A DNA stretch of 64,000 nucleotides from Pseudomonas sp. DTU12.3 (GCF_004124275.1 NZ_CP027218.1:2669501-2733500), one strand, 5' to 3'. Shown: positions 35,977 to 45,729, numbered from the stretch's first letter. Program-made: numbers and translations. The notes: generated by a model not told the origin, from the letters alone.

Positions 35977-36435
35977 ATGCCCGGACGCTTTTCATCCCAT
36001 CGCCTCAGAGCCGGCCGATTTAGCGAAGGCAATCGTATTTATCTTCTAACTGCCAACACCATGGGAAGAGTTCCGATTTTCAGGGATTACAGACTTGGCA
36101 GGTTGGTCGTACAGCAGTTCAAACGGGCACAGGAGGAGGGCTTCGCCGAAACGTTGGCTTGGGTAGTTATGCCGGATCACTTTCATTGGTTGATCCAACT
36201 GCAGAAAGGAACACTTGGCGAACTGATGTGCGAAGCGAAATCTTTGAGTACTCGGTCAATCAACAAGGCAACCGGTCGAACAGGCAGTCTCTGGCAACAA
36301 AGCTTTCATGACCATGCTCTGCGTAAGGAGGAGGACTTGGTAAAACTGGCCCGATATGTCGTTGCCAACCCATTACGGGCAGGCTTGGTGGAAAAGCTGG
36401 GTGATTACCCATTGTGGGACGCAATCTGGGTATGA
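35977..36435 (+). CDS. REP-associated tyrosine transposase (RAYT)
   Basis: This is a 152-residue Y1-type transposase. The HUH metal motif lies in MPDHFHWLIQL, and the probable catalytic Tyr in KLARYVVANPLRAGLV. The N-terminal IYLLTANTMGRVPIF and GSLWQQSFHDHALR are also family features. AAGG lies 7 nt before the ATG. RAYTs cut single-stranded REP DNA and are thought to spread REPINs. It is flanked on both sides by REPINs of one variant, probably its substrates. Confidence 0.92.
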   Translation: MPGRFSSHRLRAGRFSEGNRIYLLTANTMGRVPIFRDYRLGRLVVQQFKRAQEEGFAETLAWVVMPDHFHWLIQLQKGTLGELMCEAKSLSTRSINKATGRTGSLWQQSFHDHALRKEEDLVKLARYVVANPLRAGLVEKLGDYPLWDAIWV

Positions 36436-36482
36436 CTCTTGATTTCGGCCCAGCTCGGTATCCTCCATTCACCTCTAATCCA

Positions 36483-36708
36483 CTGTGGGAGCGGGCTTGC
36501 TCGCGAAGGCGTCAGGTCAGGCGAAATCGCTGTTGAATGTGCCGACGCCTTCGTGAGCAAGCCCACTCCCACTTTCGATTTCGGCAATGCCCAAACCCTC
36601 CATTCACCTCTAATCCACTGTGGGAGCGGGCTTGCTCGCGAAGGCGTCAGGTCAGGCGAAATCGATGTTGAATGTGCGGAGGCTTTCGTGAGCAAGCCCA
36701 CTCCCACT
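36483..36708. repeat. REPIN cluster right of the RAYT gene
   Basis: Two REPINs at 36483-36572 and 36618-36708, period 135 bp, with the same GTGAGCAAGCCCACTCCCAC arms and the same spacer (TTCGATTTCGGCAATGCC) as the left cluster. Confidence 0.88.
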
Positions 36709-36737
36709 TTGGTTCTGTGGTGCTGTTGATATTTGAG

Positions 36738-37589
36738 TTATTGCGCGCCGAACATCGCGGTCCAGTAGATGCCGGCGCTGCTTTTCGGATCGGTCGCGTA
36801 GGCGGCGCCGAGTTCCTTGTATTGCGGGTTCATCAGGTTGGCGCAGTGGCCGGGGCTGGCGAGCCAGCCTTCGACGACCTTGTGCACGGTGTCTTGCCCG
36901 GCGGCGATGTTTTCGCCGACCAGTTGGCCGCTGTAGCCGGCGAGCTCCGCGCGGTCGCCCGGGGTGCGGCCGTCGCGGTCCTTGTGGTCGAAATAATTGT
37001 TGTTGGCCATGTCGCGGCTGTGATCCTGGGAGATCGTGCCCAGGGTCGCATTCCAGGCCAGTGGTGCAGCAGCGGCAAATGCCTGACCGCCGCACTGACG
37101 CGCCTGACTGCGGGCGACGTTGAGTTCACTCAGCAGCTTTTGCCCTTCACTTTGCCCATCACCGAGTCTGGCCGACAGCAGCGGTCGCGCCAACACGATG
37201 CGCCAGTCACGGTCGTCGCGGCTGACACCGACATCGACAAACTGCGGATCAAGCACCACCTGACAGAAGCTTTCCTTGATTGCCTGCATCGCCGACGCCG
37301 CATCGCGCGGACCGTTAAGGGTGATCGCCTGCACATTGACCATCGGATAGCTCGCGCTGGCCATGGCTTGCTGCAGATCGACAGCACCGGTGGCGCGAAG
37401 TCTCAGCCGGGGATCGGCCGACAGCGGTGGCAGTTCATTCGACGCCTGAGTGCCGCAACGTTGCGGCTGGCTGCGATAGCTGTTGATCGATTCGATCAGT
37501 TGCGACTCATCGCCGGCCATGGCCGGGATAGCCAACAACACGCCTGCGGACAACGCGGCACAACGCAAAACGAATGGCATGAAGCGCAT
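36738..37589 (-). CDS. CAP-domain secreted protein
   Basis: This is a 283-residue protein from the ATG at 37589 (GGGAG upstream). The signal peptide ends at IPAMAGDE. The N-terminal half (about 25-150) is unassigned. The C-terminal CAP/SCP domain (about 160-283) has QDHSRDMANNNYFDHKDRDG, GENIAAGQ, VEGWLASPGHCANLMNP and IYWTAMFG. It is periplasmic or secreted; bacterial CAP proteins are of uncertain activity. Confidence 0.87.
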   Translation of the reverse strand: MRFMPFVLRCAALSAGVLLAIPAMAGDESQLIESINSYRSQPQRCGTQASNELPPLSADPRLRLRATGAVDLQQAMASASYPMVNVQAITLNGPRDAASAMQAIKESFCQVVLDPQFVDVGVSRDDRDWRIVLARPLLSARLGDGQSEGQKLLSELNVARSQARQCGGQAFAAAAPLAWNATLGTISQDHSRDMANNNYFDHKDRDGRTPGDRAELAGYSGQLVGENIAAGQDTVHKVVEGWLASPGHCANLMNPQYKELGAAYATDPKSSAGIYWTAMFGAQ

Positions 37590-37789
37590 GGAAATCTCCC
37601 TTGAGCTGAATGCACCCATGATGCGCGAAAGGCCCCCGGTGGGTGCAATGTCTTTTTCTTCATCCGAGTGTTTTTTTCTGCGCAACTTTATCTGGCAGTT
37701 TGCCGTCTACACTCAGCGAAGACCCCGGGAGCCGGGCGTCTCACCCACGCAACACCTTGCCCGATGCGGGCGCTGCCGGAAGAAACGAC

Positions 37790-38410
37790 ATGGGATTGAA
37801 AGGCTGGGCGGGTTGTCTCGTATTCACCCTGTTGGCAGGCGCAGCCTGGGCCACCGATCAGGCCCCGGTCAAAGCCAAGGCCGAAGAGAAAGCCCAGGTG
37901 CTGGAAGAGAAAGCCGCGGACAAAGTCAGTGCCGCCCCGGCACCAAAATCCGAGGCCATCACGCCCACCGAAGTGCAAGCAGTCGACCCGGCAGGCACTG
38001 CACCACTGGACGATCCGATCACCTGTCTGGCACGGAGTATCTACTGGGAAGCCAAAGGCAAGGACACCCCGGAAATGGAAGCCGTGGCCAACGTGGTGAT
38101 GAATCGCCTCGGCCACGACGGTTTCCCCGGCACCGTTTGCGAGGTGGTCAAGCAGGGTTCGGAAACCAAGAGCTGCCAGTTTTCCTGGTGGTGCGATGGC
38201 AAGCCCGATCAGGTCAAGGAAGACGCCGAGTACGCGCTGGCCAAGGAAATCGCCGGCAAGGCCTTGAACCGGCAGCTCCCGGATCGCACCCATGGCGCGC
38301 TGTATTTCCACGACCGCAACGTTCATCCGAGCTGGGCGAAGGAATACACCAAGACCGCCGAAACGAAAAAATTCCTCTTCTACAAACCGGCCGGTGGCGA
38401 CGCGCGTTAG
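37790..38410 (+). CDS. SleB-type cell wall hydrolase
   Basis: This is a 206-residue protein from the ATG at 37790 (GGAAG upstream). A signal peptide ends at GAAWA. A Lys/Glu/Ala linker leads to the hydrolase_2 domain (about 80-200): CLARSIYWEAKGKDTPEMEA with the catalytic Glu, VANVVMNRL, and CQFSWWCDG. It cleaves peptidoglycan glycan strands. Its stop overlaps the stop of the convergent LysR gene (TTAG). Confidence 0.88.
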   Translation: MGLKGWAGCLVFTLLAGAAWATDQAPVKAKAEEKAQVLEEKAADKVSAAPAPKSEAITPTEVQAVDPAGTAPLDDPITCLARSIYWEAKGKDTPEMEAVANVVMNRLGHDGFPGTVCEVVKQGSETKSCQFSWWCDGKPDQVKEDAEYALAKEIAGKALNRQLPDRTHGALYFHDRNVHPSWAKEYTKTAETKKFLFYKPAGGDAR

Positions 38411-39294
38411 GCGCAGACTTGCCGCACACACTCGCGCAACCAGCGATGCGCCGGATCAGCGTCCATGCGCGGGTGCCAGAGCATCGACACGCTGATGTCC
38501 GGCATCTCGAATGGCAGAGTAAAACTGTGCAGGCCGGTGCGCAGTTTGCTGGTGTGACGTTGCGGAACGGTCGCGATCAGGTCTGACTCACGCACCAGCG
38601 TCAGCGCCGCCGAGAAACCGCCAAATGAGGTGACGATGTCTCGCGTCAGTCCGAGCGCGAGCAGCGCTTCGTCCACAGGGCCGCTGCTGCGGCCGCGTCG
38701 TGAAATGAGAATGTGCTCGCCGCCGGCAAAGCGCTTGCTGGTGATTTTTCCCGCGCTCAACGGATGCCCCTCGCGTACCACACCGATCCACTGATCCTGA
38801 AACAGGATGCGGCTGTGCAGCGTCGGGTCGGTGCTGTCGTCGACCACGCCGGTTTCCAGATCGACACGGCCTTCGCGCAGCGGCGTGCTGTCCTTGTCGG
38901 CCTTTTGCACAAAACGCAGGCGTGCCCCCGGCGCTTCTTTGCCGATGCGCGCGAGCAGGGCGGCGGCAAAGGTTTCGACAAAACCGTCGGTGTTGCGCAG
39001 GGTGAAGGTGCGTTGCAATCGGCCCGGATCAAGCACTTCGGCCGGCCGCAGAACCGCCTCGGCCTCCTGCACCAGATGACTGACCCGTTCGCGCAACTCC
39101 AGTGCGCGCGGCGTCGGCACCAGGCCTCGTCCGGCCCGCACCAGTAACGGATCGCCGGTGGTTTCGCGCAGCCGGGCGAGGGCGCGGCTCATGGCCGACG
39201 GGCTAAGCCGCAGGCATTTCGCGGCGCGGGCGACGCTGCCTTCGCGCAGCAATACGTCGAGGGTGATCAGCAGGTTGAGGTCAGGCGCGCTCAT
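38407..39294 (-). CDS. LysR family transcriptional regulator
   Basis: This is a 295-residue protein from the ATG at 39294 (MSAPDLNLLITLDVLL); an in-frame ATG lies five codons upstream at 39309. The helix-turn-helix is at about 18-58 (SVARAAKCLRLSPSAMSRAL). It is divergent from the MFS exporter gene across about 100 bp and probably regulates it (inference). Confidence 0.88.
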   Translation of the reverse strand: MSAPDLNLLITLDVLLREGSVARAAKCLRLSPSAMSRALARLRETTGDPLLVRAGRGLVPTPRALELRERVSHLVQEAEAVLRPAEVLDPGRLQRTFTLRNTDGFVETFAAALLARIGKEAPGARLRFVQKADKDSTPLREGRVDLETGVVDDSTDPTLHSRILFQDQWIGVVREGHPLSAGKITSKRFAGGEHILISRRGRSSGPVDEALLALGLTRDIVTSFGGFSAALTLVRESDLIATVPQRHTSKLRTGLHSFTLPFEMPDISVSMLWHPRMDADPAHRWLRECVRQVCA

Positions 39295-39397
39295 GACATG
39301 GCGTTCCATGCAGTTGTCGAGTGCAAAGCATGCGTCTTGCGCCGTGTGTTGTCGAGGCTCAGGCTATGGCGATTGACCTTTGCACTGCGAGCCCGCC

Positions 39398-40810
39398 ATG
39401 CCTCGAGAATCTCTAAGCACTCCTGCCCGATGGGCGTTGACCAGTCTGGCCCTGTCGATGTTGATGCCGTCACTGGACACCAGCATCGCCAACGCCGGCT
39501 TGCCGATCCTCGCGGCGGCGTTCGATGCGACGTTTCAACAAGTGCAATGGATCGTGCTCGCCTATCTGCTGGCGATCACTACATTGATTGTCAGCGTCGG
39601 GCGTCTCGGTGATGGCTTCGGTCGGCGTCGCTTGTTGTTGACCGGGATCGGCATTTTCACCAGCGCTTCGTTGGCCTGCGCATTGGCCCCGGGACTTGCC
39701 TGGCTGATCGGCGCACGGGCGGTGCAGGGCGTCGGCGCGGCGATCATGTTTGCCTTGACGATGGCGTTGGTCGCCGATGCGGTGCCCAAGGCGCGGGCGG
39801 GCAGCGCGATGGGTTTGCTGGCGACGATGTCAGCCACCGGCACCACCCTCGGGCCATCGCTGGGTGGACTGTTGATGGCCCATGTCGGCTGGCAGGCGAT
39901 TTTTCTGCTCAACGTGCCATTGGGCTTGCTCAATGCGTGGTTGGTGTATCGCTATCTGCCGGCGGATCGGCCAACGGGGCCGCGTGTCGCGTTTGATTAT
40001 CCTGGCAGTGCGGTGCTGGTATTGACGCTGGCGGCCTATGCGCTGGCGATGACGCTTGAAGGTTTCACGCTGCCGTTGCTGCTGGCCAGCCTGGGCGGCG
40101 CGGGGTTGTTCCTTGTGGTCGAGAAGAGGGCCAAGGCGCCGCTGATTCGCTTGGCGCTGTTCAGCGACCGTCGATTGAGCAGCAGCCTGGCGCTGACCTT
40201 GCTGGTGACGACCGTGATGATGACCACGCTGGTGGTCGGGCCGTTTTACCTCAGTCGCGGGTTGGGGCTGAGCAGTGCCGTGGTTGGTTTGGCGTTGTCG
40301 GTCGGGCCTTTGTTGTCTGCGTTTGGCGGGGTGCCGGCCGGACGTCTGGTGGATCGCTTCGGTGCGCGGCGGATCGTGCCGGGCGCGTTGCTCGCGATGG
40401 CCTGTGGTTGCGGTTTGTTGGCGCTCCTGCCGATGAGTCTGGGGCTGGCGGGGTATTTGTTGTCGATCGCGTTGGTCGCTGTCAGTTATGCGTTGTTTCA
40501 GGCGGCCAACAACACCGGGTTGATGGCGGGCGTCGGTCAGGATCAGCGTGGCGTGGTATCGGCGATGCTCGGGCTGGCGCGCAACCTCGGCTTGATCACC
40601 GGCGCGGCGGTGATGGGCGCGGTGTTTGCGCTGGCGGCAGGGGATCCGACGCAGGCGCCTGCAAGCGCCATCGCCAGTGGTTTGCACATTACCTTTGGCG
40701 TCGCGGTGGCGTTGATGCTCATGGCGTTGATCATCAGCCGAGCGCCGTTCAACTGTAGGAGCGAGCCTGCTCGCGAAGAGGCCGGCAAAGCCAGCATCGC
40801 TGGTGACTGA
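39398..40810 (+). CDS. MFS transporter, DHA2-like (EmrB/QacA type)
   Basis: This is a 470-residue inner membrane protein with about 14 helices. It begins with SLDTSIANAGLPILA in helix 1, and VGRLGDGFGRRRLL is the MFS loop signature. It is a likely drug or metabolite exporter driven by protons. The last 18 codons (from CRSEPAREEAGK) are read from a REP unit, so the native C-terminus has been replaced or extended by the repeat array. Confidence 0.87.
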   Translation: MPRESLSTPARWALTSLALSMLMPSLDTSIANAGLPILAAAFDATFQQVQWIVLAYLLAITTLIVSVGRLGDGFGRRRLLLTGIGIFTSASLACALAPGLAWLIGARAVQGVGAAIMFALTMALVADAVPKARAGSAMGLLATMSATGTTLGPSLGGLLMAHVGWQAIFLLNVPLGLLNAWLVYRYLPADRPTGPRVAFDYPGSAVLVLTLAAYALAMTLEGFTLPLLLASLGGAGLFLVVEKRAKAPLIRLALFSDRRLSSSLALTLLVTTVMMTTLVVGPFYLSRGLGLSSAVVGLALSVGPLLSAFGGVPAGRLVDRFGARRIVPGALLAMACGCGLLALLPMSLGLAGYLLSIALVAVSYALFQAANNTGLMAGVGQDQRGVVSAMLGLARNLGLITGAAVMGAVFALAAGDPTQAPASAIASGLHITFGVAVALMLMALIISRAPFNCRSEPAREEAGKASIAGD

Positions 40811-42197
40811 CACTGCGCTTTCGCTAGCAGGCTAGCTCCCACAGGGGACCAAGTTGTTCAGCGGATTTTCAGCCGAGCGCCGTTCAACTGTAGGAGCGAG
40901 CCTGCTCGCGAAGAGGCCGGCAAAGCCAGCATCGCTGGTGACTGACACTGCGCTTTCGCTAGCAGGCTAGCTCCCACAGGGGACCGAGTTGATCAGCGAA
41001 TTTCCAGCCGAGCACGGTTCAACTGTAGGAGCGAGCCTGCTCGCGAAGAGGCCGGCAAAGCCAGCATCGCTGGTGACTGACACTCCGTTTTCGCGAGCAA
41101 GCCCGCTCCCACAGGGGATCGAGTTGATCAGCGAGTTTTCAGCCGAGCACGGTTCAACTGTAGGAGCGAGCCTGCTCGCGAAGAGGCCGGCAAAGCCAGC
41201 ATCGCTGGTGACTGACACTGCGCTTTCGCTAGCAGGCTAGCTCCCACAGGGGACCGAGTTGATCAGCGAGTTTTCAGCCGGGCACGGTTCAACTGTAGGA
41301 GCGAGCCTGCTCGCGAAGAGGCCGGCAAAGCCAGCATCTCTGGTGACTGACACTGCGCTTTCGCTAGCAGGCTAGCTCCCACAGGGGACCGAGTTGTTCA
41401 GCGAATTTTCAGCGAGCACGGTTCAACTGTAGGAGCGAGCCTGCTCGCGAAGAGGCCGGCAAAGCCAGCATCGCTGGTGACTGACACTGCGCTTTCGCGA
41501 GCAGGCTAGCTCCCACAGGGGACCAAGTTGTTCAGCGAATTTTCAGCCGAGCGCCGTTCAACTGTAGGAGCGAGCCTGCTCGCGAAGAGGCCGGCAAAGC
41601 CAGAATCGCTGGTGACTGAAACTGCGCTTTCGCGAGCAAGCCCGCTCCCACAAGGGACCGAGTTGTTCAGCGAATTTTCAGCCGAGCACGGTTCAACTGT
41701 AGGAGCGAGCCTGCTCGCGAAGAGGCCGGCAAAGCCAGCATCGCTGGTGACTGAAACTGCGCTTTCGCTAGCAAGCCCGCTCCCACAAGGGATCGAGTTG
41801 TTCAGCGGATTTTCAGCCGAGCACGGTTCAACTGTAGGAGCGAGCCTGCTCGCGAAGAGGCCGGCAAAGCCAGCATCGCTGGTGACTGACACTGCGCTTT
41901 CGCTAGCAGGCTAGCTCCCACAGGGGACCGAGTTGATCAGCGAATTTCCAGCCGAGCACGGTTCAACTGTAGGAGCGAGCCTGCTCGCGAAGAGGCCGGC
42001 AAAGCCAGCATCTCTGGTGACTGACACTGCGCTTTCGCGAGCAAGCCCGCTCCCACAAGGGATCGAGTTGTTCAGCGGATTTTCAGCCGAGCGCCGTTCA
42101 ACTGTAGGAGCGAGCCTGCTCGCGAAGAGGCCGGCAAAGCCAGCATCGCTGGTGACTGACACTGCGCTTTCGCGAGCAAGCCCCCGCTCCCACAGGG
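40749..42197. repeat. tandem array of 11 REPIN units, period 135 bp
   Basis: CTGTAGGAGCGAGCCTGCTC begins at 40753, 40888, 41023, 41158, 41293, 41427, 41562, 41697, 41832, 41967 and 42102. Ten steps are 135 bp, except one of 134. Each unit holds a REPIN plus a spacer reading GTTSTTCAGCGAATTTTCAG-like sequence. Right arms come in three states (GCTAGC..GCTAGC, GCGAGC..GCCCGC, mixed). The array begins inside the MFS gene and ends near the kinase gene. No real gene lies in it. Confidence 0.95.
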
Positions 42198-42232
42198 GTT
42201 TGAGCTGGCCAAAGATTTAGGCTCAGCATCAA

Positions 42233-43681
42233 TCATTGTGGGAGCTGGCTTGCCAGCGATGGCGGTTTCACAGTCAATGACGATGCTTGGCGGGCGGGGA
42301 AGAACAGTTCGAAGCAGGTCTCGCCATCCGCGCTGCTTGCACTGTACCGGCCCTGATGCAGTTGCATGATGGTCGCGACGATCGACAGGCCCAGACCGTT
42401 GGATTGCGCCGAGCGTTCGCGGGACTGGTCAACGCGGTAGAAGCGCTCGAACAGTCGCGCCAGATGCTCAGGTGCAATCGTAGCGCCCTGATTGCGCACC
42501 CGCAGATAACTGCCATCCACTTCGGCAATCGCTTCCACCTGCACCGTCGAATCCGCCGCGCCGTACTTGATCGCATTCGCGCACAGATTGGCCAGCGCCC
42601 GCCGCAACAGCATTGGTTCGGCCCAAATCACGCCGCTGCCACGAGCCTCGATGCACACGCCGACATCCGCCGCCAGGCCTTCAAAGTAATCGGCGATGCG
42701 CTGCATCTCATCCGCCGCGTCCAGCTCCTGACGCTGGCTCAGGGCACTGGCCGGATCGGTGCGCGCCAGAAACAGCATGTTGTCGAGCATCCGCGTCAGC
42801 CGTTCCAATTCTTCGACGTTGGAGGCGAGCAACTGCTGGTAGGCCTCGATGCTGCGGTTCTGATGCAGCGCGACCTGAGTTTCGCCGAGCAGATTATTGA
42901 TCGGCGTACGCAGCTCATGGGCCATGTCGGTCGAGACCTGGCTCAACTGCGCAAAGCCTTTGGCGAGGCGATCGAGCATGGCGTTGAACGCCTCGATCAT
43001 CGGCAGTAATTCGCGCGGTGCGCCGTGGCTGTCGAGGCGCTCGCCGAGGTTGCCGACACCGATGCCATGCGCATGTCTGGCCAAGCGTCGCAACGGCAGC
43101 AAACCCCGATACACCAACAGGCAACCGATCAGCGCCAACACCAGCGCCGCCAATGACGCGAGGCCATAAACACTCAAGCGGTAATTGGCGAGCATCGCCG
43201 TGCGCTCGCTCATCAGGCGCCCGGTGGTGACTTGCAGATTGCCCAGTTCGCCGGAATCGATCCGCGCCGCCACCGCCGAAAACGGCACGCCGGCGACACT
43301 CGGCAGATGCTGCACGTCTTTGAGCGTCATCGCCTGATCGATGGGCACCGCCGGCAACGTCGGCGTGGCCAGATTGCCCGGGTTGACCACCAGCAACGGC
43401 GGTTGCCCCGGTGCGCCGATGGTCAGCAGCGCTTCGCGGTTGCCGAGCATGTTCTGGAACAGCGCCGGTTTGTTCTTGATCAGCTCAAGGGTGTTGCTGT
43501 CGTTGAGGAACGTGCGCAATTGATCGACGCGGCTGACCAGCGAAATGTCATCGCGCCGAATCAGTTGCTCTTCCAGCTCGCTGTACAGTGCCGCGCCGAG
43601 GCCGGCCAGCGATCCGAAAGCGAGCAGAGCGAACACCAGCGCCAGGCGCAAGGTCAGCGAATATGGGCGATTGGTGCTCAT
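42233..43681 (-). CDS. copS: heavy-metal sensor histidine kinase (CopS/CusS type)
   Basis: This is a 482-residue protein. Helices at about 10-33 and 170-192 flank a periplasmic sensor, then HAMP (about 193-245), the H-box with His255 (DMAHELRTP), and a catalytic domain with NAIKYG and GLGLSIV. Its ATG overlaps the regulator stop (ATGA). The last residues (LASQLPQ) and stop come from a REP-like repeat (CATTGTGGGAGCTGGCTTGCC). The symbol is by family; copper specificity is inferred. Confidence 0.85.
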   Translation of the reverse strand: MSTNRPYSLTLRLALVFALLAFGSLAGLGAALYSELEEQLIRRDDISLVSRVDQLRTFLNDSNTLELIKNKPALFQNMLGNREALLTIGAPGQPPLLVVNPGNLATPTLPAVPIDQAMTLKDVQHLPSVAGVPFSAVAARIDSGELGNLQVTTGRLMSERTAMLANYRLSVYGLASLAALVLALIGCLLVYRGLLPLRRLARHAHGIGVGNLGERLDSHGAPRELLPMIEAFNAMLDRLAKGFAQLSQVSTDMAHELRTPINNLLGETQVALHQNRSIEAYQQLLASNVEELERLTRMLDNMLFLARTDPASALSQRQELDAADEMQRIADYFEGLAADVGVCIEARGSGVIWAEPMLLRRALANLCANAIKYGAADSTVQVEAIAEVDGSYLRVRNQGATIAPEHLARLFERFYRVDQSRERSAQSNGLGLSIVATIMQLHQGRYSASSADGETCFELFFPARQASSLTVKPPSLASQLPQ

Positions 43682-44349
43682 GCTTGCGTGTCGAAGCGGT
43701 AGCCGATACCGCGCACGCTGTGGATCAACTTGAGCTGGAACGGGTCGTCGACCTTCGCCCGCAAACGGCGCACGGCGACATCGACCACGTTGGTGTCGCT
43801 GTCGAAATTCATGTCCCATACCCGTGAGGCAATCAACGAGCGCGCCAGCACTTGACCGGTGTGCGTGGCGAACAATTGCAACAGCGCAAACTCCTTGTTG
43901 GTCAGGGCGATGCGCACCCCGGCGCGCGTGACACGGCGTTTGAGCACGTCGATCTGCAGGTCGGCGACTTGCAATTGTTCGTCTTCATGAATCGGCCCGC
44001 GCCGGGTCAGGGTGCGCAAACGGGCGACCAGTTCAGCGAAGGAAAACGGTTTGATCAGGTAGTCGTCGGCGCCCAGCTCCAGGCCTTTGACGCGGTCGGC
44101 GATGTCATCGCGAGCGGTGAGGAACAGCACCGGCGTGTCGGCTTCCTTGCGCAGCCGGCGCAGCACTTCCCAGCCATCCATTTTCGGCATCATCACATCC
44201 AGCACGATCACGTCGAAGCTGTGCTCCAGCGCCAGGTGCAGACCGTCGGCGCCATTGCGCGCGAGGCTGACGCTGTAGCCCAGTTCCTGCAAACCGTTGA
44301 GCAGGTAATTGCCCGCTTTGGGTTCGTCTTCGACAACCAGAATATTCAT
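43678..44349 (-). CDS. copR: heavy-metal response regulator (CopR/CusR type)
   Basis: This is a 223-residue OmpR-family protein. The phospho-acceptor is Asp51 ([13 protein letters not shown]), Lys99 lies in DYLIKPF, and the winged helix ends [10 protein letters not shown] ... [12 protein letters not shown]. It forms an operon with the kinase. Upstream on the same strand is a DUF2790 gene. No copper efflux genes are adjacent. Confidence 0.9.
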   Translation of the reverse strand: MNILVVEDEPKAGNYLLNGLQELGYSVSLARNGADGLHLALEHSFDVIVLDVMMPKMDGWEVLRRLRKEADTPVLFLTARDDIADRVKGLELGADDYLIKPFSFAELVARLRTLTRRGPIHEDEQLQVADLQIDVLKRRVTRAGVRIALTNKEFALLQLFATHTGQVLARSLIASRVWDMNFDSDTNVVDVAVRRLRAKVDDPFQLKLIHSVRGIGYRFDTQA

Positions 44350-44358
44350 CGATCAGCC

Positions 44359-44616
44359 TCAATGGTCATTGATGCAGCCGCTGCCCTGTACTTCATAGTT
44401 CAGCACATGCTCGCGACCCTGATGGTCGAGGTAATTCAACTGCGCCGGCACCACGCCGCACGCCTGTGAAATATCGGTGCTTGCGAGGACTTTGTCGACA
44501 TCCAGATTGACGTAGAAGCCACTCTTGTCATGAATCACGGCGGTGTCGGGCATGTTCGCAGCGAACGCAGAACCGGTGGCGAGGAGGGCGGTGATGGCGA
44601 GCAGAAGGGTTTTCAT
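44359..44616 (-). CDS. DUF2790 periplasmic protein
   Basis: This is an 85-residue protein with a signal peptide ending at GSAFAAN. The conserved core has CGVVPAQLNYLDHQGREHVLNYEVQGSGC with two cysteines. The family is small, exported and common in Pseudomonas near copper regulators. It lies 9 bp upstream of copR on the same strand and is probably co-transcribed. Confidence 0.85.
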   Translation of the reverse strand: MKTLLLAITALLATGSAFAANMPDTAVIHDKSGFYVNLDVDKVLASTDISQACGVVPAQLNYLDHQGREHVLNYEVQGSGCINDH

Positions 44617-44732
44617 GATCAGTCACTCAGTGGTCGGAGTTGATCGGCATTGGCGCCGGGACAACATCAGGCTACCGAGCGATCCGCACGGCAAACCGAC
44701 AGCTGAATGACAAAACTGTAATCAAAACCACC

Positions 44733-44822
44733 CCCTGTAGGAGCTGCCGAAGGCTGCGATCTGTTGATCTTGCGTGTAAAAAACAAGATCAAAAGATCGC
44801 AGCCTTCGGCAGCTCCTACAGG
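44733..44822. repeat. long inverted repeat, family B
   Basis: CCTGTAGGAGCTGCCGAAGG and complement; the left core reads GATCTGTTGAT with one change from the usual GATCTTTTGAT. Confidence 0.9.
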
Positions 44823-44866
44823 TTGGGTTTCAGTCCCGGCATTTACCGGGGGGCAGGTAATGCGGG

Positions 44867-45580
44867 TTAACTGGCGTGGGTATTGAGGATGCTCGCCACC
44901 TGTTGCGGCTGGCAATTGAGGTACGGCGAGGACTTCAGCCAGCGTTGATCGGGGTACCACGAGAACATGAACTGGCCATTCTTCAGGCGGTCGATCACTT
45001 GCCTGGCAATCTGCGGTCGTACCGCCGGGCAGCCCTGGCTGCGACCGATGCGGCCCTGACGCTTGCTCCACAACGGGTTCACGTAACTGGCGGCGTGGAT
45101 GACGATGGCGCGGTCGCGGGCCATGTCGTTGAAGCCCGGCTCAAGACCGTCCATGCGCAACGAATAACCGTGGGTGCCTTCGTAGCTTTCCTGGGTGCGG
45201 AACAGGCCGAGGCTGGACTGGTAACTGCCCTCACGGTTGGAAAACTGCGTGGCGAAGTTTTCCCCGGAGTTGGAACCGTGGGCGACCAGATCGCGTAGAA
45301 CCAACTTCTGTTTGCTCAGGTCGAAAATCCACAAGCGGCGCTCGGTCGACGGTTGCGAGTAATCGATGATTGCCAGGTGGCGCGACGGTTTTGCACCGTT
45401 GTTGACCGCACATTGCATGGCGTTCAGAGCACCTTTCAGCGCCTGGGGATTGAGTTCTGGCGCGGCGTGCGCGAGGCTGTTGTAGAGAACCGGCGATGGC
45501 TTGCCGGCGGCAAATGCTGGACTGGTCACGGCGACGAGGGTCGCGGTGGTCAGCAGAAGTCGGCGCAAAAACGTCAACAT
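44867..45580 (-). CDS. murein L,D-transpeptidase catalytic domain protein
   Basis: This is a 237-residue protein with a signal peptide ending at SPAFAAG. The catalytic region has His162 (VIHAASYVNP) and Cys184 (GRSQGCPAVRP), as in the YkuD-like family of exported transpeptidases. It probably acts on peptidoglycan crosslinks in the periplasm. It is divergent from the larger L,D-transpeptidase at 45730. Confidence 0.85.
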   Translation of the reverse strand: MLTFLRRLLLTTATLVAVTSPAFAAGKPSPVLYNSLAHAAPELNPQALKGALNAMQCAVNNGAKPSRHLAIIDYSQPSTERRLWIFDLSKQKLVLRDLVAHGSNSGENFATQFSNREGSYQSSLGLFRTQESYEGTHGYSLRMDGLEPGFNDMARDRAIVIHAASYVNPLWSKRQGRIGRSQGCPAVRPQIARQVIDRLKNGQFMFSWYPDQRWLKSSPYLNCQPQQVASILNTHAS

Positions 45581-45729
45581 TTATAAAGTGTCCTCACTTG
45601 CTACTTGTTTGGCACTTGGCTCCTGACTCCCAGTCGTTACCGGCAAGCCCGTTGATCGAGCCTGACTGTTCAGCGCACCTGATGTAAGGTTGACCGTCAT
45701 CGAGACGGCCATGGATTGGAGTAAAGCAG

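Noticed and set aside
37590..37685. N-terminal extension of the CAP-domain protein
   Set aside because: The ATG at 37589 has a good ribosome site and begins a normal signal peptide; the extension would bury it.
40749..42197. CRISPR array
   Set aside because: The whole 135-bp unit including the spacer repeats, spacers are not unique, the repeat is too long, and no cas genes are nearby.
40967..42220. Several 80-130-codon frames on both strands within the REPIN array
   Set aside because: They arise because the 135-bp unit is a multiple of three and lacks stops in two frames. Products are repeats of the REP sequence with no gene signals.
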